Positions 1 to 11,330 of a DNA stretch of 64,000 nt are shown in pieces. The DNA is from Isoetes taiwanensis. Taxonomy: Eukaryota > Streptophyta > Lycopodiopsida > Isoetales > Isoetaceae. Position 1 is the first letter of the stretch. Each line of letters starts with the position of its first letter. A program made the position numbers and the translations under genes. The DNA is taken from assembly GCA_021234155.1 (NCBI GenBank), contig JAJEKV010000063.1:3008948-3072947 (forward strand). Reading direction: 5' to 3'. Below the pieces are notes generated by a model. That model was not told the DNA's origin. It searched no databases and saw only the letters and a program-made list of their open reading frames with translations.

Positions 1-1312
1 TACATATAACTTCAAGCAAAAAGAGAATTAGTTCTTCTATCAATTGTAATATCTTTAGTTGAACGCTACATGCTCCCTCTAGTGACATGGGGCAACTCTC
101 AAAGCTGCCACACCCCTAAATATCGAATCTCAAATGGTAAAGCTCCTTGGTTCAAAAGCAGTTTTAAGGCATGCCAGCTTCATGCCAAGGCGCATGTATC
201 ATGTACAAATTGAATGATAATCACGAGTTTTCATACAATTGAGTCAATGTCAGAGAAATGCTGGCTGACTCCCTATATATTCGTGGAGTTTAATCATGCA
301 TAGGCTCATCAATGACTATCAAATTACAACTCTCATAATTTTTGTTACATTATGAAACCATTCATATCTACATGGTCGGTCGTTTGAAAGTAGCTTTCGG
401 CCTATCAGATTTATCCACATACTTGATTCTTGCATCAGCGACATATCGAACTGCAACCCTTGGCTCGAAACTGGCAATCATAAATTTTCAAATAATTCAG
501 GTATGAGGTGGGGATTTTTTAGCCATTTCATAACTCCACTCGTAGTTTGCTAGATTTTGCAAGCTTCTCGCCATCTGTCGAATAATTAAAAGTGTGACAC
601 TATACCTGGAGATAGATAATGATTGTTTCAAGGTATTTCTTTACATCGGCACACCGGATAATGCGCTCTATTCTATTGCTTGCAATGATGTGTACCCCAA
701 TTCTTAAGTCACATATTAAGTAATAAGTTTAGAAAATGCATAAAGATTTCACAGTGGTAAAGGTCTGATGAGATCACATATCGGTCCTTTTTATTTATGT
801 CATTGCTTGACAATCCCTAGGTTTGATTGGTGCTCTGGATGGATGTTCCGAGAACAATCATTATTCCTACAAGGTAATACATTGTCGAGGAAGGTTCAAC
901 ATAGTAACATAGGAGCTATGATTCTCACATTAGAACATGCACAGGCTTTCAGATGTATTATCCACTATCCATTATATTTGTTGACTGTGCATGCGTGGTT
1001 TCTACCTTGAGCCTTTAGCGGCTTCTTAACACGGTGCATCAAAGCGAGAATTAGGCGGTTTATACCATGTAATATGAACATGAAATAGAGAAGAATACTT
1101 TGGCTCTGTACATCCCCATGTGCATCTTGTATAGAAAATTCTGCGTTAGATTTGCCGGATTTATGGGAAGAGAAGCGGCTCGAGATAATCCGATGAAATT
1201 GTTGTACGTCATAATAAATGCATTTGTTGTTATATACATTGCCAAAATGACGACTACATAAATCAATTGGCATTTTATGATTACGATCAAGTATGATTTA
1301 GGTCAAAGGGCA
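1..1312. other. No firm gene; two weak exon-like stretches on the minus strand
   Basis: No recognisable gene. On the minus strand, 368-470 reads as an open stretch after an AG acceptor and ends in TAG (C-terminus ...RYVADARIKYVDKSDRP...). Another stretch, about 606-706, ends CAG|GTATAG like a splice donor. The two reading frames do not join in phase with the splice sites I chose, and neither matches a family I know. They may be the last exons of an unknown or decayed gene. Confidence 0.2.
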
Positions 1313-1592
1313 TTATCTAAATTCAACATCAACAATACATTTTGAGCTGCCTTGGCCGGTGATAGAATCGCGCCATGCAATCATACCACCTCCCAGTCTG
1401 CCAAGAACATTTGCATAATAGGACCTGCCATCAACTACCAAAGTTTTTGTTGCTCCTTCACGAAGAACTACATCTAGAACTTGCGAAATCTCCTGAGGAA
1501 GCACTCTACCTCTTTCACTTAGATAGTTTGCCAGGGCACTTAAGTTAGATCTTGACCGTTCTCTAATCACCACATAGAACTTGCTTCCACTT
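1313..1592 (-). CDS. Argonaute-like exon (N/linker-1 region), partial
   Basis: An open minus-strand stretch after a good acceptor (TGTATTTCAG) encodes about 93 residues that line up with plant Argonautes from the end of the N domain through linker 1. The order of motifs is: FYVVIRERSRSNL (family FKVVIKLVARADL), a short spacer, LPQEISQVLDVVLRE (family PQEALQVLDIVLRE), GRSYYAN (family GRSFYSP), GGMIAWRDSI (family GLESWRGFYQS), then a region in the place of the LNIDMS motif. Argonautes bind small RNAs and guide silencing. I found no PAZ or PIWI exon downstream (1-1312) and no N-domain exon upstream, so this is an isolated exon of a decayed or very intron-rich gene. The usual WRG(F/Y)YQS is altered to WRDSI. 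Family assignment is by pattern only. Confidence 0.6.
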
Positions 1593-3060
1593 CTGAAATA
1601 CAAACGGTGTCGAAATAAGACATGGAACCAATATTTGATATCGTAAAAGCCATATATGGGAATGGTTGCCAAAACAGCGTGTGGTACCTTTTTCCGCGAA
1701 GGGATTAGCTCGATCTACGGTAGTTGAATACTTTTCGATAAGACTGTGATAAAAACAATTGCAGATCTAAATCTTTGGCATACAAAAAGCCCTAGGTAGT
1801 ACGGGCAACTGTGCTAGGAAACAAAACATGGAGCAGGATGTAGATCATCATACATGTAGCAAGACGGTCGAGAAACATTAAAGAACAAATATTGCTTAAA
1901 ACAAAGCAACACATCATTTTGTTAGATCAGTAGCTCTCTAAAAAGTGAATTCGGTGGAGGATAATGCATGGGGCACGAATCAAAATGCAATTGCAAGCAC
2001 TCAACCAAGCTATAGTGAGATCATTGAAAATGTTGTGGAGGAATGCAGAAGCCACAATGGCTAGCCATCAGAAATGGAAAATTATATAAGATGACATAAG
2101 TAGCAACCAGAATTCCAAATAAAAAGTAAATTAGCTGAAAAGTGGACTCCAAAGCATAGGAACTAATCCTCCCATAATGCCATTTCAGCATACTGCGATA
2201 TCGTGAGGAATAATTGATCTAATATAATTATTGATCAAGGTAAAAACTAGTAAGAAGGCATACATTTCAAATAAAAAGAGTAAGATGAAACAATTTAGTT
2301 CGTCTTACATTTGACTCAATGTTGTTTCTAAGATTGCTGCAAATCAGACCCCTTAGTTGTAATGCAAGACAATACCAAGGTAGAACCTGCAGCAAAACAT
2401 AATATTCAACATATAATCTTTCACAAATGCCATTTCACTGCCCAAGATAGCAGTTGAGCAATGTTAAACTTAAAATGCATCGTAATAAATTATTTAATAA
2501 TTTCAGATCAAGGTAAGAAGCCTAAGAAGGCATCCATTTCAGATAAAAAGAGTAAGATGAGTCGTCTTACATCGGACTCAGCATTGTTTTAACATTGAGA
2601 TTGATTGGCCTTCCAAAGTTGTAATCTTAGGATAACACACCAAAGTAAAACATAGCGACTAAGCGGATATTCGGCATGTAAGCATTCCAAATGCTTTAAC
2701 AAAAATATCATTGCAAGCTGAGTCACGAAAGAGCTAATCTCCTGAAAGAAAAATTAGAAAGGGGCATAAATGATCAATACAAAGATGTTTTTGCAAGCGC
2801 ACGTCTAGATCTACCATTCAAAATTGAAATGTTTTCGCAACATGCATTACCTTAGAAGAGCTCTCCCACTAGAATTGTAGCCCTGGAAATCGAAATCAAA
2901 ATCTGATATGATGATGGACATAGAGCATGTTAGAAATTCAAAGGGGTATTCAAAGATATCTTACCGTCACACTGCACTCTAAAGGTATGTATTTGTCGAG
3001 AATTCCAACATCTTCGTGCTGCAAGGATAAATGCTGACCTACTCTGGGTACTTAATCGTC
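1593..3060. other. Non-coding; possible tiny minus-strand exons
   Basis: No gene is recognised. Two short minus-strand segments have splice-like borders. One is about 2963-3016, after TCCTTGCAG and before GTAAGA, and reads HEDVGILDKYIPLECSVT. The other is about 2863-2894, after a CCAG acceptor and before GTAATG, and reads GYNSSGRALLR. They join in phase. They could be upstream exons of the gene that left the Argonaute-like exon, but they do not match the Argonaute N domain, so this is speculative. Confidence 0.2.
2175..2690. repeat. Imperfect tandem duplication, about 260-bp unit
   Basis: The stretch from about 2230 to 2420 recurs at about 2495-2680. Both contain GATCAAGGTAA, then AAGAAGGCAT, CATTTCA, ATAAAAAGAGTAAGATGA and CGTCTTACAT, followed by a GACTCA...TTGTTT block. 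The unit probably starts near the repeated AATGCCATTTCA at 2177 and 2427. Divergence between the copies is substantial. Confidence 0.6.
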
Positions 3061-3180
3061 ACGGATGTTCACAAATATAGTGCCCTCTGATGAAAACAAA
3101 GAAATCAGTCTTATCGGCGATGCGCGATCTTTGCCCAGAATGCCCTGAAAATGAGAGATGTTCATTTTTATTCACAGCAG

Positions 3181-3561
3181 CTACACGTCTGACCCGGCCA
3201 ACCCGAGCTTTTCTCCCCTTTGGATGTCCTGCAAGAAGGCTGCACAAAAATCGTTCATACATGGCATACAAATAGCTTTGGGAGATTTTGATATATTGCA
3301 TAACCGCAGTCGGTGCTTTCGAAACTGTTTTGCTTCAACAACACCACATACTAAAGCAGCGGAAGCTGCTAAGGTCCAAGGAGCCAAAATGGCACGAATC
3401 AGGTCGTTGAGCAGGCCTCTGTTGGGCGGATTAGTGACATCAAGCGAGGGCCTTACGTACGCATGAGGAAAAGGAAGAAATCTGAGAAGGAAGCGAGAAA
3501 ATTCGAAATGGCAGCCATAGCCCGAGTCCGGCGGTGAGCATACATCAGCCGAAACAAACAT
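3181..3561 (-). CDS. Hypothetical 126-aa ORF with a hydrophobic segment
   Basis: An ATG-started minus-strand ORF of 126 residues. It is polar at the N-terminus, then has a hydrophobic stretch (LAPWTLAASAALVCGVVE) followed by a basic run (KQFRKHRLR), which would suit a membrane anchor or targeting region. I recognise no domain. It may be a first exon, since exon-like segments follow downstream on the same strand (2863-3016), or simply chance coding potential. Low confidence. Confidence 0.25.
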   Translation of the reverse strand: MFVSADVCSPPDSGYGCHFEFSRFLLRFLPFPHAYVRPSLDVTNPPNRGLLNDLIRAILAPWTLAASAALVCGVVEAKQFRKHRLRLCNISKSPKAICMPCMNDFCAAFLQDIQRGEKLGLAGSDV

Positions 3562-5640
3562 TTTGAACTACGATAGTGGAGTAGGAGAAGAAATCCATAC
3601 GACCAAGAAAATAGTCCCTTGGTGACGCCCCATACTTGGCGTATGCATCGCGGTGTTCGGCCTGAAAACCAACACTCTCCCATTTTAACAAAGAAGATGT
3701 AGAGGTAGATCATACGCTTTTATTTAGGAAAGTTGCTTACGTTTTTGTTTAGAAGAGTTAGATCGACTCAAAATTTGGATTTATGAAAGGTCAAGGAAAG
3801 CGTGCCAAAATCTAGCACATTAGCCAAATTTGGCAAATAAGTGGCAAATGCATTTTCAAAGATATTCCGATCAAAGCTATGATTTCCGCTTCTGAGGTAT
3901 GGAACACAACATTTATGAAACATATATGGTCTTCTTTGATTGCGATTGTGGGCTGTAGACTCTTCTTGGATAAAGCCCAGAGTAGGAAAACAACCACCAA
4001 GATCAGAATGGTTTGAGATGTTATTGGATCTCATCAATTGCAGAATGTTATCCTAGATTTGAATTTCATAGGAAATGGAGATTTGAATAATAGTCTTATT
4101 ATCTCTGAAGCAAGAGTGCTATTCTAAAAATGGTGTGAATATTTGCATCAATTCTCTGTTCCACCTATATTTCTTATTCATGGTTCTTTATACGAACTAT
4201 GAATTCTTTGGCAATTTGACTTGCTTTTGTAACAAAGAAGAATTTAAAGATTATCATGTTATGAAGGGAGATAATGGAGGGACAATTTTTTTACTTGCGA
4301 GGGCACTTCAAATTGGCAGTCCCTTAGCTTTGCAGGCTTTTGCATTTAGCATCTCTTACCCATGGCAGTCTTGGCATCTCAACATGAAAACCCTGAATCA
4401 GCCAATAATCATCTGAATAATGTTGGCAATATATCGTCTTATTTTGTCATCTTTTTCCTCTGCGCACACATGGAGTTGTGTACAAAATAGCAATGCTTAT
4501 AAACCGATTCTGATCTAACAGCATCTCATAACAATCGTCTTATAGCAAGGTCTGCAATTTTTCTATCATAATATATTATTTGCACCAAGCACCAAGTTAA
4601 TGTAATTGTTGAGTTTTGCATGTGAGTTGCTAAAGTTGAGTTTTGGGGATACAATTTTGAATCTTGCATTGTTTCTTTTTTGCTTAGAGCTTGGATCCTG
4701 AGGATAACAAGTTTCTAAGTAATGTATTATTCTTTTGTAGCATTGATTTAAGATAATTCACATGGTTCTTGAACTCCATAGTATTGGCTGGTAATGTAAG
4801 TTCTATCACTGGGGGTATATGAATTTTGCATATGGTGGTGATGATAAATCATTCGTGAAAGTAAGTTTCTTGGGTTTATATAGAAAGTTAAAATCTTAGA
4901 TTATAACAACTTTTGGATTATAAGAAACAATATATTCTTTGGAACATTCATTGTACTTGCCTGGCTTGGTTTTGAGTCCTGAAAAGAAACTTATTCTTAA
5001 AGTCTTAATACTTACAGACGAGGATGATCACCTAGAAAGAGGTGGAAGAATGGAAGTCAAGCGGACAAAAATTGAGCGGCCATTGCTCTAAAGCATCAAC
5101 CACAATTTTAAAGAAATAGAGAGCACTCAAACTTTAAAGTCTGACGTAAGCCTTGCATGCAGTCGTGGCTTGGTTGTGTGTAGCTGATTTGGAAGCGGCC
5201 CGGCGATTGTGGATCTTCGAGTTAATGACTTCTGCTGACCTCTCTACGGTCCTGTTTCGGTACAAGCTATTTCAAAGCTTCACGGTGTTCGGAGTTAGTA
5301 GAGTGGAAGTTTGCCATTGGCGGGACTTCTTAGTGTTGTAGATGGTGATGAATTACGGTTTGGCCACAGCAGTAGAATTGCAGTTTTTGTGAGTTTGTTG
5401 TGGAGTGTTGAAGTATCGGTACGTCTCTTTGGGGCAGTTCTCTTTCCTCCCTCACTTGCTGTAACATTACCATTCTTTTTAGTATATTGGTGACATAGTT
5501 CTTCAACAAGTCTAGAAACAATAGATACTCTTAGAAACAAGAGCTACTCAAAAAATAAAGTTGAAACTAATAACCTTTAAGCCTACAAACAAGAGATACT
5601 TTGAAAAACTATGTTTTCTCTTACTTTGTGTGTAATAAAC
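3562..5640. other. AT-rich intergenic DNA, no gene seen
   Basis: Only short ORFs without family resemblance occur on either strand. No RNA gene or repeat structure was seen here. Confidence 0.6.
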
Positions 5641-5660
5641 ATTTACAGGCTTTAACTTAT

Positions 5661-5689
5661 GCCCAGCAACGCTGGGCACCGTTACTAGT
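5661..5689 (+). mobile_element. Helitron-type 3' terminus
   Basis: A perfect 7-bp stem hairpin (GCCCAGC-AAC-GCTGGGC, 5661-5677) is followed 7 nt later by CTAGT (5685-5689). A short GC-rich hairpin a few bases upstream of a CTRR end, next to a host T, is the known layout of Helitron rolling-circle transposon 3' ends. The preceding sequence (TTTACAGGCT...CTTATG) recurs at 26871, and a related hairpin plus CTAGT occurs at 57435. I could not locate the 5' TC terminus, and no Rep/helicase coding sequence is present, so the element would be non-autonomous. Confidence 0.65.
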
Positions 5690-6730
5690 AGGAACATGAT
5701 AAAATTGGAACATGCACGTGGGGCGTGTAAGGAGTTTGTATGTGGCATATATAATCAATTCTATGGTCCAAGGATTGATTTGATCGGACCGTCGGTCTAA
5801 AATCCTGACTCATTGCTTTGGGTGGATCCCACCAGTTTTAAAGACACATGTAACGCCATATGGCCATATATTCGATCTACGATCCAGATTGCTTTGATCT
5901 AGATCATCGATCCAAGATCTTATAGCTCACGTTATTGTAGATATATCCTACATGATCCTACAATCCAGATTGATCTTGAACCTTAGTCTAAGATCCTATG
6001 AGAAACTTCGGCATACTTCGAAGGACTTGGCGGGCTTCGAAGCTTACGAGGATTCAATACTAATTCTGCCATGAATGCTTATTTTTAGGCCCTTATTGAA
6101 CCCAGGTGCCTCCGATTTAAAATCACCGATTTCCACATATCCGATGCCCATCGCCTTCTCGCTCTAGCGGCATGGTAATCAATGGACTAGTCCGAGGTTG
6201 ATAAGCCACAATAGAACATTGATTTGAAAAAATACTTTTTTTGTTGATAATAGATGATTAGCCGACTGAATGTGGCCAAAATAATGCAAAAGCTTAACGA
6301 AGATTCATGAGGGTTTGCTTAAAATTCACGTCCAATTTCATGGAAGTAGCAGATAAGAAACAACCACATATATGAAGCCAACATCATAGTCTAGCAAATC
6401 AAATGGCTTAAGGAATAATTCTACCGTGACAATGACCCACTAAGATAAGGCCTAATTCACTTGATTGATCACGGTACGTCTCTGAGAAGTTTGGTAACCC
6501 GCCCGTGATGCTAACCAATTATACAAATTGGCGGGTTGTAGCTTGAGTCAAAATAAGGGACTAGTCCGCAAGAGAGGCAGTAGAGGGGCAAGTCATGTGC
6601 CTTCTCTAGAATTGATCCCTTTACGAGATAGAGGAGAGTGCTTGTGGGAGAAACTTAGGTAGGAGTATACATGTATGTTGCCTTGGAATCCATAACTACA
6701 CTTGGTCATGGACTTCCACTTTCTATCGAA
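5690..6730. other. Intergenic; possible MITE remnant at about 5755-6000
   Basis: No gene. The segment 5755-6000 has short repeated GATC/ATCCAGATTG words and a GGACCGTCGGTC motif that resembles plant MITE ends. No clear terminal inverted repeats or target duplication could be defined. Confidence 0.35.
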
Positions 6731-7090
6731 AGCTAGTTCTATAATCAGTAAGTAATAAGGTTTGCTAAGTTGTGAAACGGTATGTGTTTATAATATAAAG
6801 GTTTGAATGGTTAATAAGGACTAACATTGGCATGCAGAAAAATGTATACATAAATAATGGGAAATAAAAGAATCTTCCGCGATTTCTCTCTTGTTCATTG
6901 GGTTATAGTTAAGGTTGGGTGATTTAGTAGGATTCACGTTCGGAGGTGTGGAGTTTACCCCGTAGAGATGTGTAGAGCCAACAGGTGAGGTGCATGGTCC
7001 TAATCGAAACCATATTGAAGATGCCTCTTTACGTTCACAGCAAGGCTGGAAGTGGACAAGATGAAATCAGGCCCTCTTACAGTCTTATAA
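6730..7090 (+). repeat. Direct repeat, left copy
   Basis: The segment shares long diverged blocks with 10590-10880 in the same orientation. They include AAGGTTTGCTA, GAAACG(G)TATG, AGGTTTGAATGGTTAAT, AAAAGAATCTT, GCGATTTCT and CTTGTTCATTGGGTTA. The copies lie about 3.85 kb apart, the spacing of a small LTR element. I see no primer-binding site, polypurine tract or retroviral-type ORF between them, so a plain segmental duplication is equally possible. Confidence 0.5.
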
Positions 7091-8995
7091 ATCTCGACCT
7101 TGGGCGGCTTAGCATTACCCTAACCCGGTGAGCTTCAGATTCCCATACGTTTTTGCTCATACGTTTGTTTTGTTTCCATGAGGAGGGATGCTAGAAAGCG
7201 GTAGGCCGAGGCGAGGGAATGAGCCTTGATCTTCTTACGGGAGGTGCGGTGTGGGAGGCATAAATGGACTTGAGGATGAAAGGCATATAGGCCTCATAGG
7301 CGTCGGTGTTACCTTGGGTGTGGCGGGCATGGATGCACCTCGAGTTCTATGACATGCCCATTAATTTCTGTCGGGGAGGACTGTGTCTCAGTCTTTGTTG
7401 CAGCCGAGGAGAGAGTGACTTAAGATCCACTGCATTACCGGTGTGTGTTTGGAAGCACTCGAAGTCCCCTAAGAGTAGTGGGTGGCCATGGGCGGAGGAG
7501 GTTGGGTGGGGAGGTAAGAAGCACATGGAGGTTGTTCTTGTTTGTAAAGGCATTAAATCTGAAGCTCCATTGTTTGAAGGGGCTAATAGGGTATTACATG
7601 AAGGATATGGGGAAGCCCCACTTCATTTTACACACAAAGGAGAATGTTTACGGCCAGTGGAGATGGGCAGGACCTGGCTGCTTGCTCTATGGTCACGAGG
7701 ACATCAAGCATAACCGTGGTTTTGGATACTTGGGAACCTCTTGGGAAAAGGCGCTTCATTTGTAAACTATCATGGTGGAAAATGACTGAATTCTAGCCTT
7801 GTATACACAATCACTTTCGGGATGCTTAGAACCGATATTAAATTGTTGTCTACTAGCTGGATCCTTCCTTCAACACTGCTTTTATATCTGAGCATAAGTC
7901 AAGGCCGCACGGCTTTGACACTAAACCCAGTGGCTTTGTAAGTGATGTGGATGTGTGCTGTATGGCATCACGGCTGGGATGGAGCCCATTGTGTGGATTG
8001 GGAAAACTAGAAAATCATCTTGGGATGAGGCTGCCACCGGAGACATGGATGAGAACTTTGTGGAAGGGGGAGGATGATGAATTAGGGCCTCCAATTTGTC
8101 GTGGACATCTTTGGGACTGATTTTATACCTCTTGACACCACGAGATACACAATGGCAATTGGGTGACTTGTATTGTGTTTGTAGGGGGCTACTTTGCAGG
8201 TTTTTGTATATGTTTCCCTTTGTTTGATTTTGCATCTTTGTTTGCAGTTGTTTCTTTATACTTTGGACTAGAGATGGAGCATTAATTGGTAAGTTGTAGG
8301 GATGGAGATTGGGAATGGGGCTGCTGCAGCTATTGTTGAAGCCAATGGGGATAGAGGCCAGCCCATTGGTGATTAACATTGGCGATGATAGAGGCCCCCA
8401 TCTTCCCCACTCCTCCCACAGGGCCTCCTGCTCCCAGGCCAAGTATCATGATGTAATTCATAATCTTGTGCCCTGGCATTGCTTCTCTCAGGAGCAGGGG
8501 AGTGTGTGCGAGTTGCTTTCACGGAAGTTGTCTCAAGCATTGTTAACATTAATACTCTTGGTCAGTGCAGCTGGCGGCCCTCTGTCCAGTTGTTTAGGAT
8601 CACCGGCTTGACGGCAGCCTCTTTGCAACATTGGAAAGAGGTCGTTTCCCACATGGAGTGGGAAGAGGTGGAAGTCGACCTGAGATGGCGTAACCAGCAT
8701 ATGCGATGCATATGAACTGGCACACGGGCTCTCTTCTTCGGGGAATTGCGGCGGTGGCAGCTTTGGCCGATACAATCTTGTTATGAACAACAACTAGAAC
8801 TGGTATGCTTGTGAGTCTGCGCTTTGCTGCTTATTGTGTTTTGTGTGACGGTGCTATGCATCGAGGAAAAGGAACTAAAAAAATGGAAAATGGATGGAAA
8901 TAAAGGCTGCGAGGTCCTTAAAAAAGTTTGTCTTTCATTGGAAAAACACGGCTTCCGTGAGTTGGATAACAGGCGAAAAAATGAAAAAAATAAAG
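7091..8995. other. GC-richer spacer between direct repeats, no recognised gene
   Basis: This stretch is less AT-rich than its surroundings and holds several ORFs of 100-170 codons on both strands (for example 7306-7713 + and 7921-8442 -). None shows a known domain, and the longest (minus strand) has no ATG start. It may be decayed transposon interior. Confidence 0.4.
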
Positions 8996-9200
8996 GAGAA
9001 AATCATGGTGTGATTGCATGTGCAGCTAAATGCATGCCACTTAGAATAGCCAACGCTAGGCAGGCGGTGCTTGGGAGCTCGCATTCTTTGCAGGGGTTAG
9101 AATCCCCAATGTTTCCTCATTCAGGTTATATTCCCTTTTTGGGGACTTATGTTAGGTACAGCCTTGTTTGTGGTGGGGTGCAAGCATGCCTCCAACTTTG
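8996..9200 (+). mobile_element. Possible tRNA-derived SINE, copy 1
   Basis: The order ATGGTGTGATTGCAT, then GAATAGCC, then GCTTGG, then a box-B-like GGGGTTAGAATCCCC, then CCTCATTC is shared with 11115-11330. The T-arm-like hairpin (GGGG-TTAGAAT-CCCC) suggests a tRNA-derived head. Box A is unclear and no 3' tail or target duplication was found. Confidence 0.35.
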
Positions 9201-10589
9201 TGGTGGCCAGTGAGGAGGCTTTCATGGAACTGCATTCTATTTTCAGTCTCACTTCTTCTTCCCAGGCTCTCTTCATCACGGGGTCAATGCTACATTGTGT
9301 TCCTTGTGCAATGGTTGTCAGGGGCCTAAGGGAATAGAAGGGGCCAGCTAAAGCGTTGACCCCATCTCCCAATGGCGTCAATAGGCTGCAAGGCTCCTAG
9401 AGGGAATGTCAGGAATATTCACCATCCATCGACTGGTGTGCACTAGAGAAACCTCGACCGTATGTTCTAAAATGTTTAAGTAATAAGTAGTAACGATTCT
9501 ATTCATAAAGACATTAAGGATAGAATAAACACCTATATCTTAACATGTAAATTTAAGAAATGTCCGGTGGCAATGCTTATCTTCGTGATACTAAGCTAGA
9601 AGTTAGATATTTTCCCTTTAAGCTCCCTGAAACCTTTCCGCCTTCTCCAAATTTGTATCTCATTATAAGCATCCACTATACCAATAAAAGGTAACCGTTG
9701 TTTTTGTTGAAACCCTGTACAAGTTGCTATTCATATATCATTTTATCCACTGCCAATCTTTGGAGATGATGGTAGGCTGCGAGATAACTCGGCGCGGTTT
9801 TGCATCATTTTGTTTTGAAATAGGCGGGTGATCTAGGCCCTCCAGGCGAAGCTGCGGTATGTTTAGAGAATCTATTGGGAATTAATTATGATTTAGTCAC
9901 TCCATTACGGAAGCGGGTATAGAATTTTTTGGTAGATATGTTCATTCTATTTATGGGTTCCCGTTGAATTTGAAAATCTGCGGAGGAGAAGGAACATGAA
10001 TAGAACTCCCGTACCATATGTCCTTGAGTAAGTAATTACATTTTAGAAATGAGTTTCCAGAATCATCTATTCTCCAAGGTTATGAGGCGGGCTACAACAG
10101 GTAGAGTTGTTCTCAAAATTAATAAGAAATATCATAAGCCGATTGGTAAAACCAGGGTTTCTTTTGGAAATAATAATCTAAAATCTCTAGACCATGATAC
10201 AATCCATGGTATGCTAACACCATAAGGTTACAGTGTACATCAGTTGAATTGTATTTTTCTTATACTTTTCAGAGCAGAAGCAAAGATAGAACAGTAATTA
10301 TCAACAAAAGAAAATAGATATGTTGAAAGTTTTTCTAAGGTAGGTCTTGCTACATTGAAGGTCTTGAGAAGGACCCAAGCCAAATGAAAGAAAGCTATAA
10401 GAAGCTGCACTTGGAAGTACCTAGGTAGTGCAACTTATATAAATGATGAATTTTTCTTGCCAACATTCTTGATTAGACGTTTGAAAGTTGAACTACACCC
10501 ACGTTGCATGCAAGAATAATCAAAGGGTGCCCAATTGTTGAAAATGTTCCTAAGACTCTCAGCCCCTGGATCTGAGAGTGATTGACATT
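9201..10589. other. Intergenic, no gene seen
   Basis: Only short chance ORFs. No repeat partner elsewhere in the window was noticed. Confidence 0.5.
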
Positions 10590-10880
10590 CTGTTATAGCT
10601 ATAAGGTTTGCTAGTTCATGAAACGATATGTTTATAACATAAGGTTTGAATGGTTAATGGGGTGTATTGTAGAGAAATATGTACATAAATGGGGCCTAAA
10701 AGAATCTTTGCGATTTCTACTCTTGTTCATTGGGTTAGATCCAGTAGTTAGGTTAGATTTAGTAGGCTACTGCCATGGATGTGGGCAAGTCGGCAGTGCT
10801 ATGTTTGAAGGTGCCTCCTTCCGCTCCTCGCAAGTTGGAAGCAATGGGTGCGACACAAAAAAGTAAACGTAATGGTCAAA
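10590..10880 (+). repeat. Direct repeat, right copy
   Basis: Diverged copy of 6730-7090 in the same orientation. The similarity continues into a GAAGGTGCCTC...GGAAG block that matches the left copy near 7017. It could be the 3' LTR of a decayed element or the second unit of a segmental duplication. Confidence 0.5.
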
Positions 10881-11114
10881 CGTAAAGGCCCAATGAGGGT
10901 TAGGGTTTGATTTCTTTATTGAAAATGAACGGCAGCAAGAAGGGCGCTGTGGCAATGTTTTCGTGATAGTGGCGATGGAGAAATCAGGTTTTTCATCTTC
11001 ATTCCATTCTTCTTCCGCGATTGCAGCCATGTTTGAAGCCATTCTAATTTCACTTTCGCCCCTTCCTACAATGCAGCAAGCAATAGAAGATGGATTCGCC
11101 CTATAAGAGAAAAC

Positions 11115-11330
11115 ATGGAAAAACATGGTGTGATTGCATCCCCATGTGCATGGAATAGCCCCCGCCCTTAGATTGCTTGGAGTCGCAGACCGCACAAGCA
11201 GTGGGTTCGAATCCCCCCCAGGTCCTCATTCCGGCTCGAAGGTGCTTCACCTTCTTTGCTTGCCGCCAACCCGCCGTGTATGTGGTGCAACGTATGTGAA
11301 GCTTTTCTTGCACTCTTCATTTTTAAGAGC
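11115..11330 (+). mobile_element. Possible tRNA-derived SINE, copy 2
   Basis: Resembles 8996-9200. It carries a canonical box B (GGGTTCGAATCCCCC) closing a T-arm-like hairpin, preceded by an anticodon-arm-like GCTTGG...CAAGC. The expected acceptor stem pairing is absent, so it is not a functional tRNA. A SINE head or a tRNA relic fits best. Confidence 0.4.

Noticed and set aside
7921-8442. 173-codon proline-rich minus-strand ORF
   Set aside because: No ATG (starts TTG), no domain, and it lies in a GC-richer stretch where long chance frames are expected.
11134-11215. tRNA gene
   Set aside because: Box B and T-arm are good, but there is no acceptor stem or proper D-arm. Treated as a SINE or tRNA relic.
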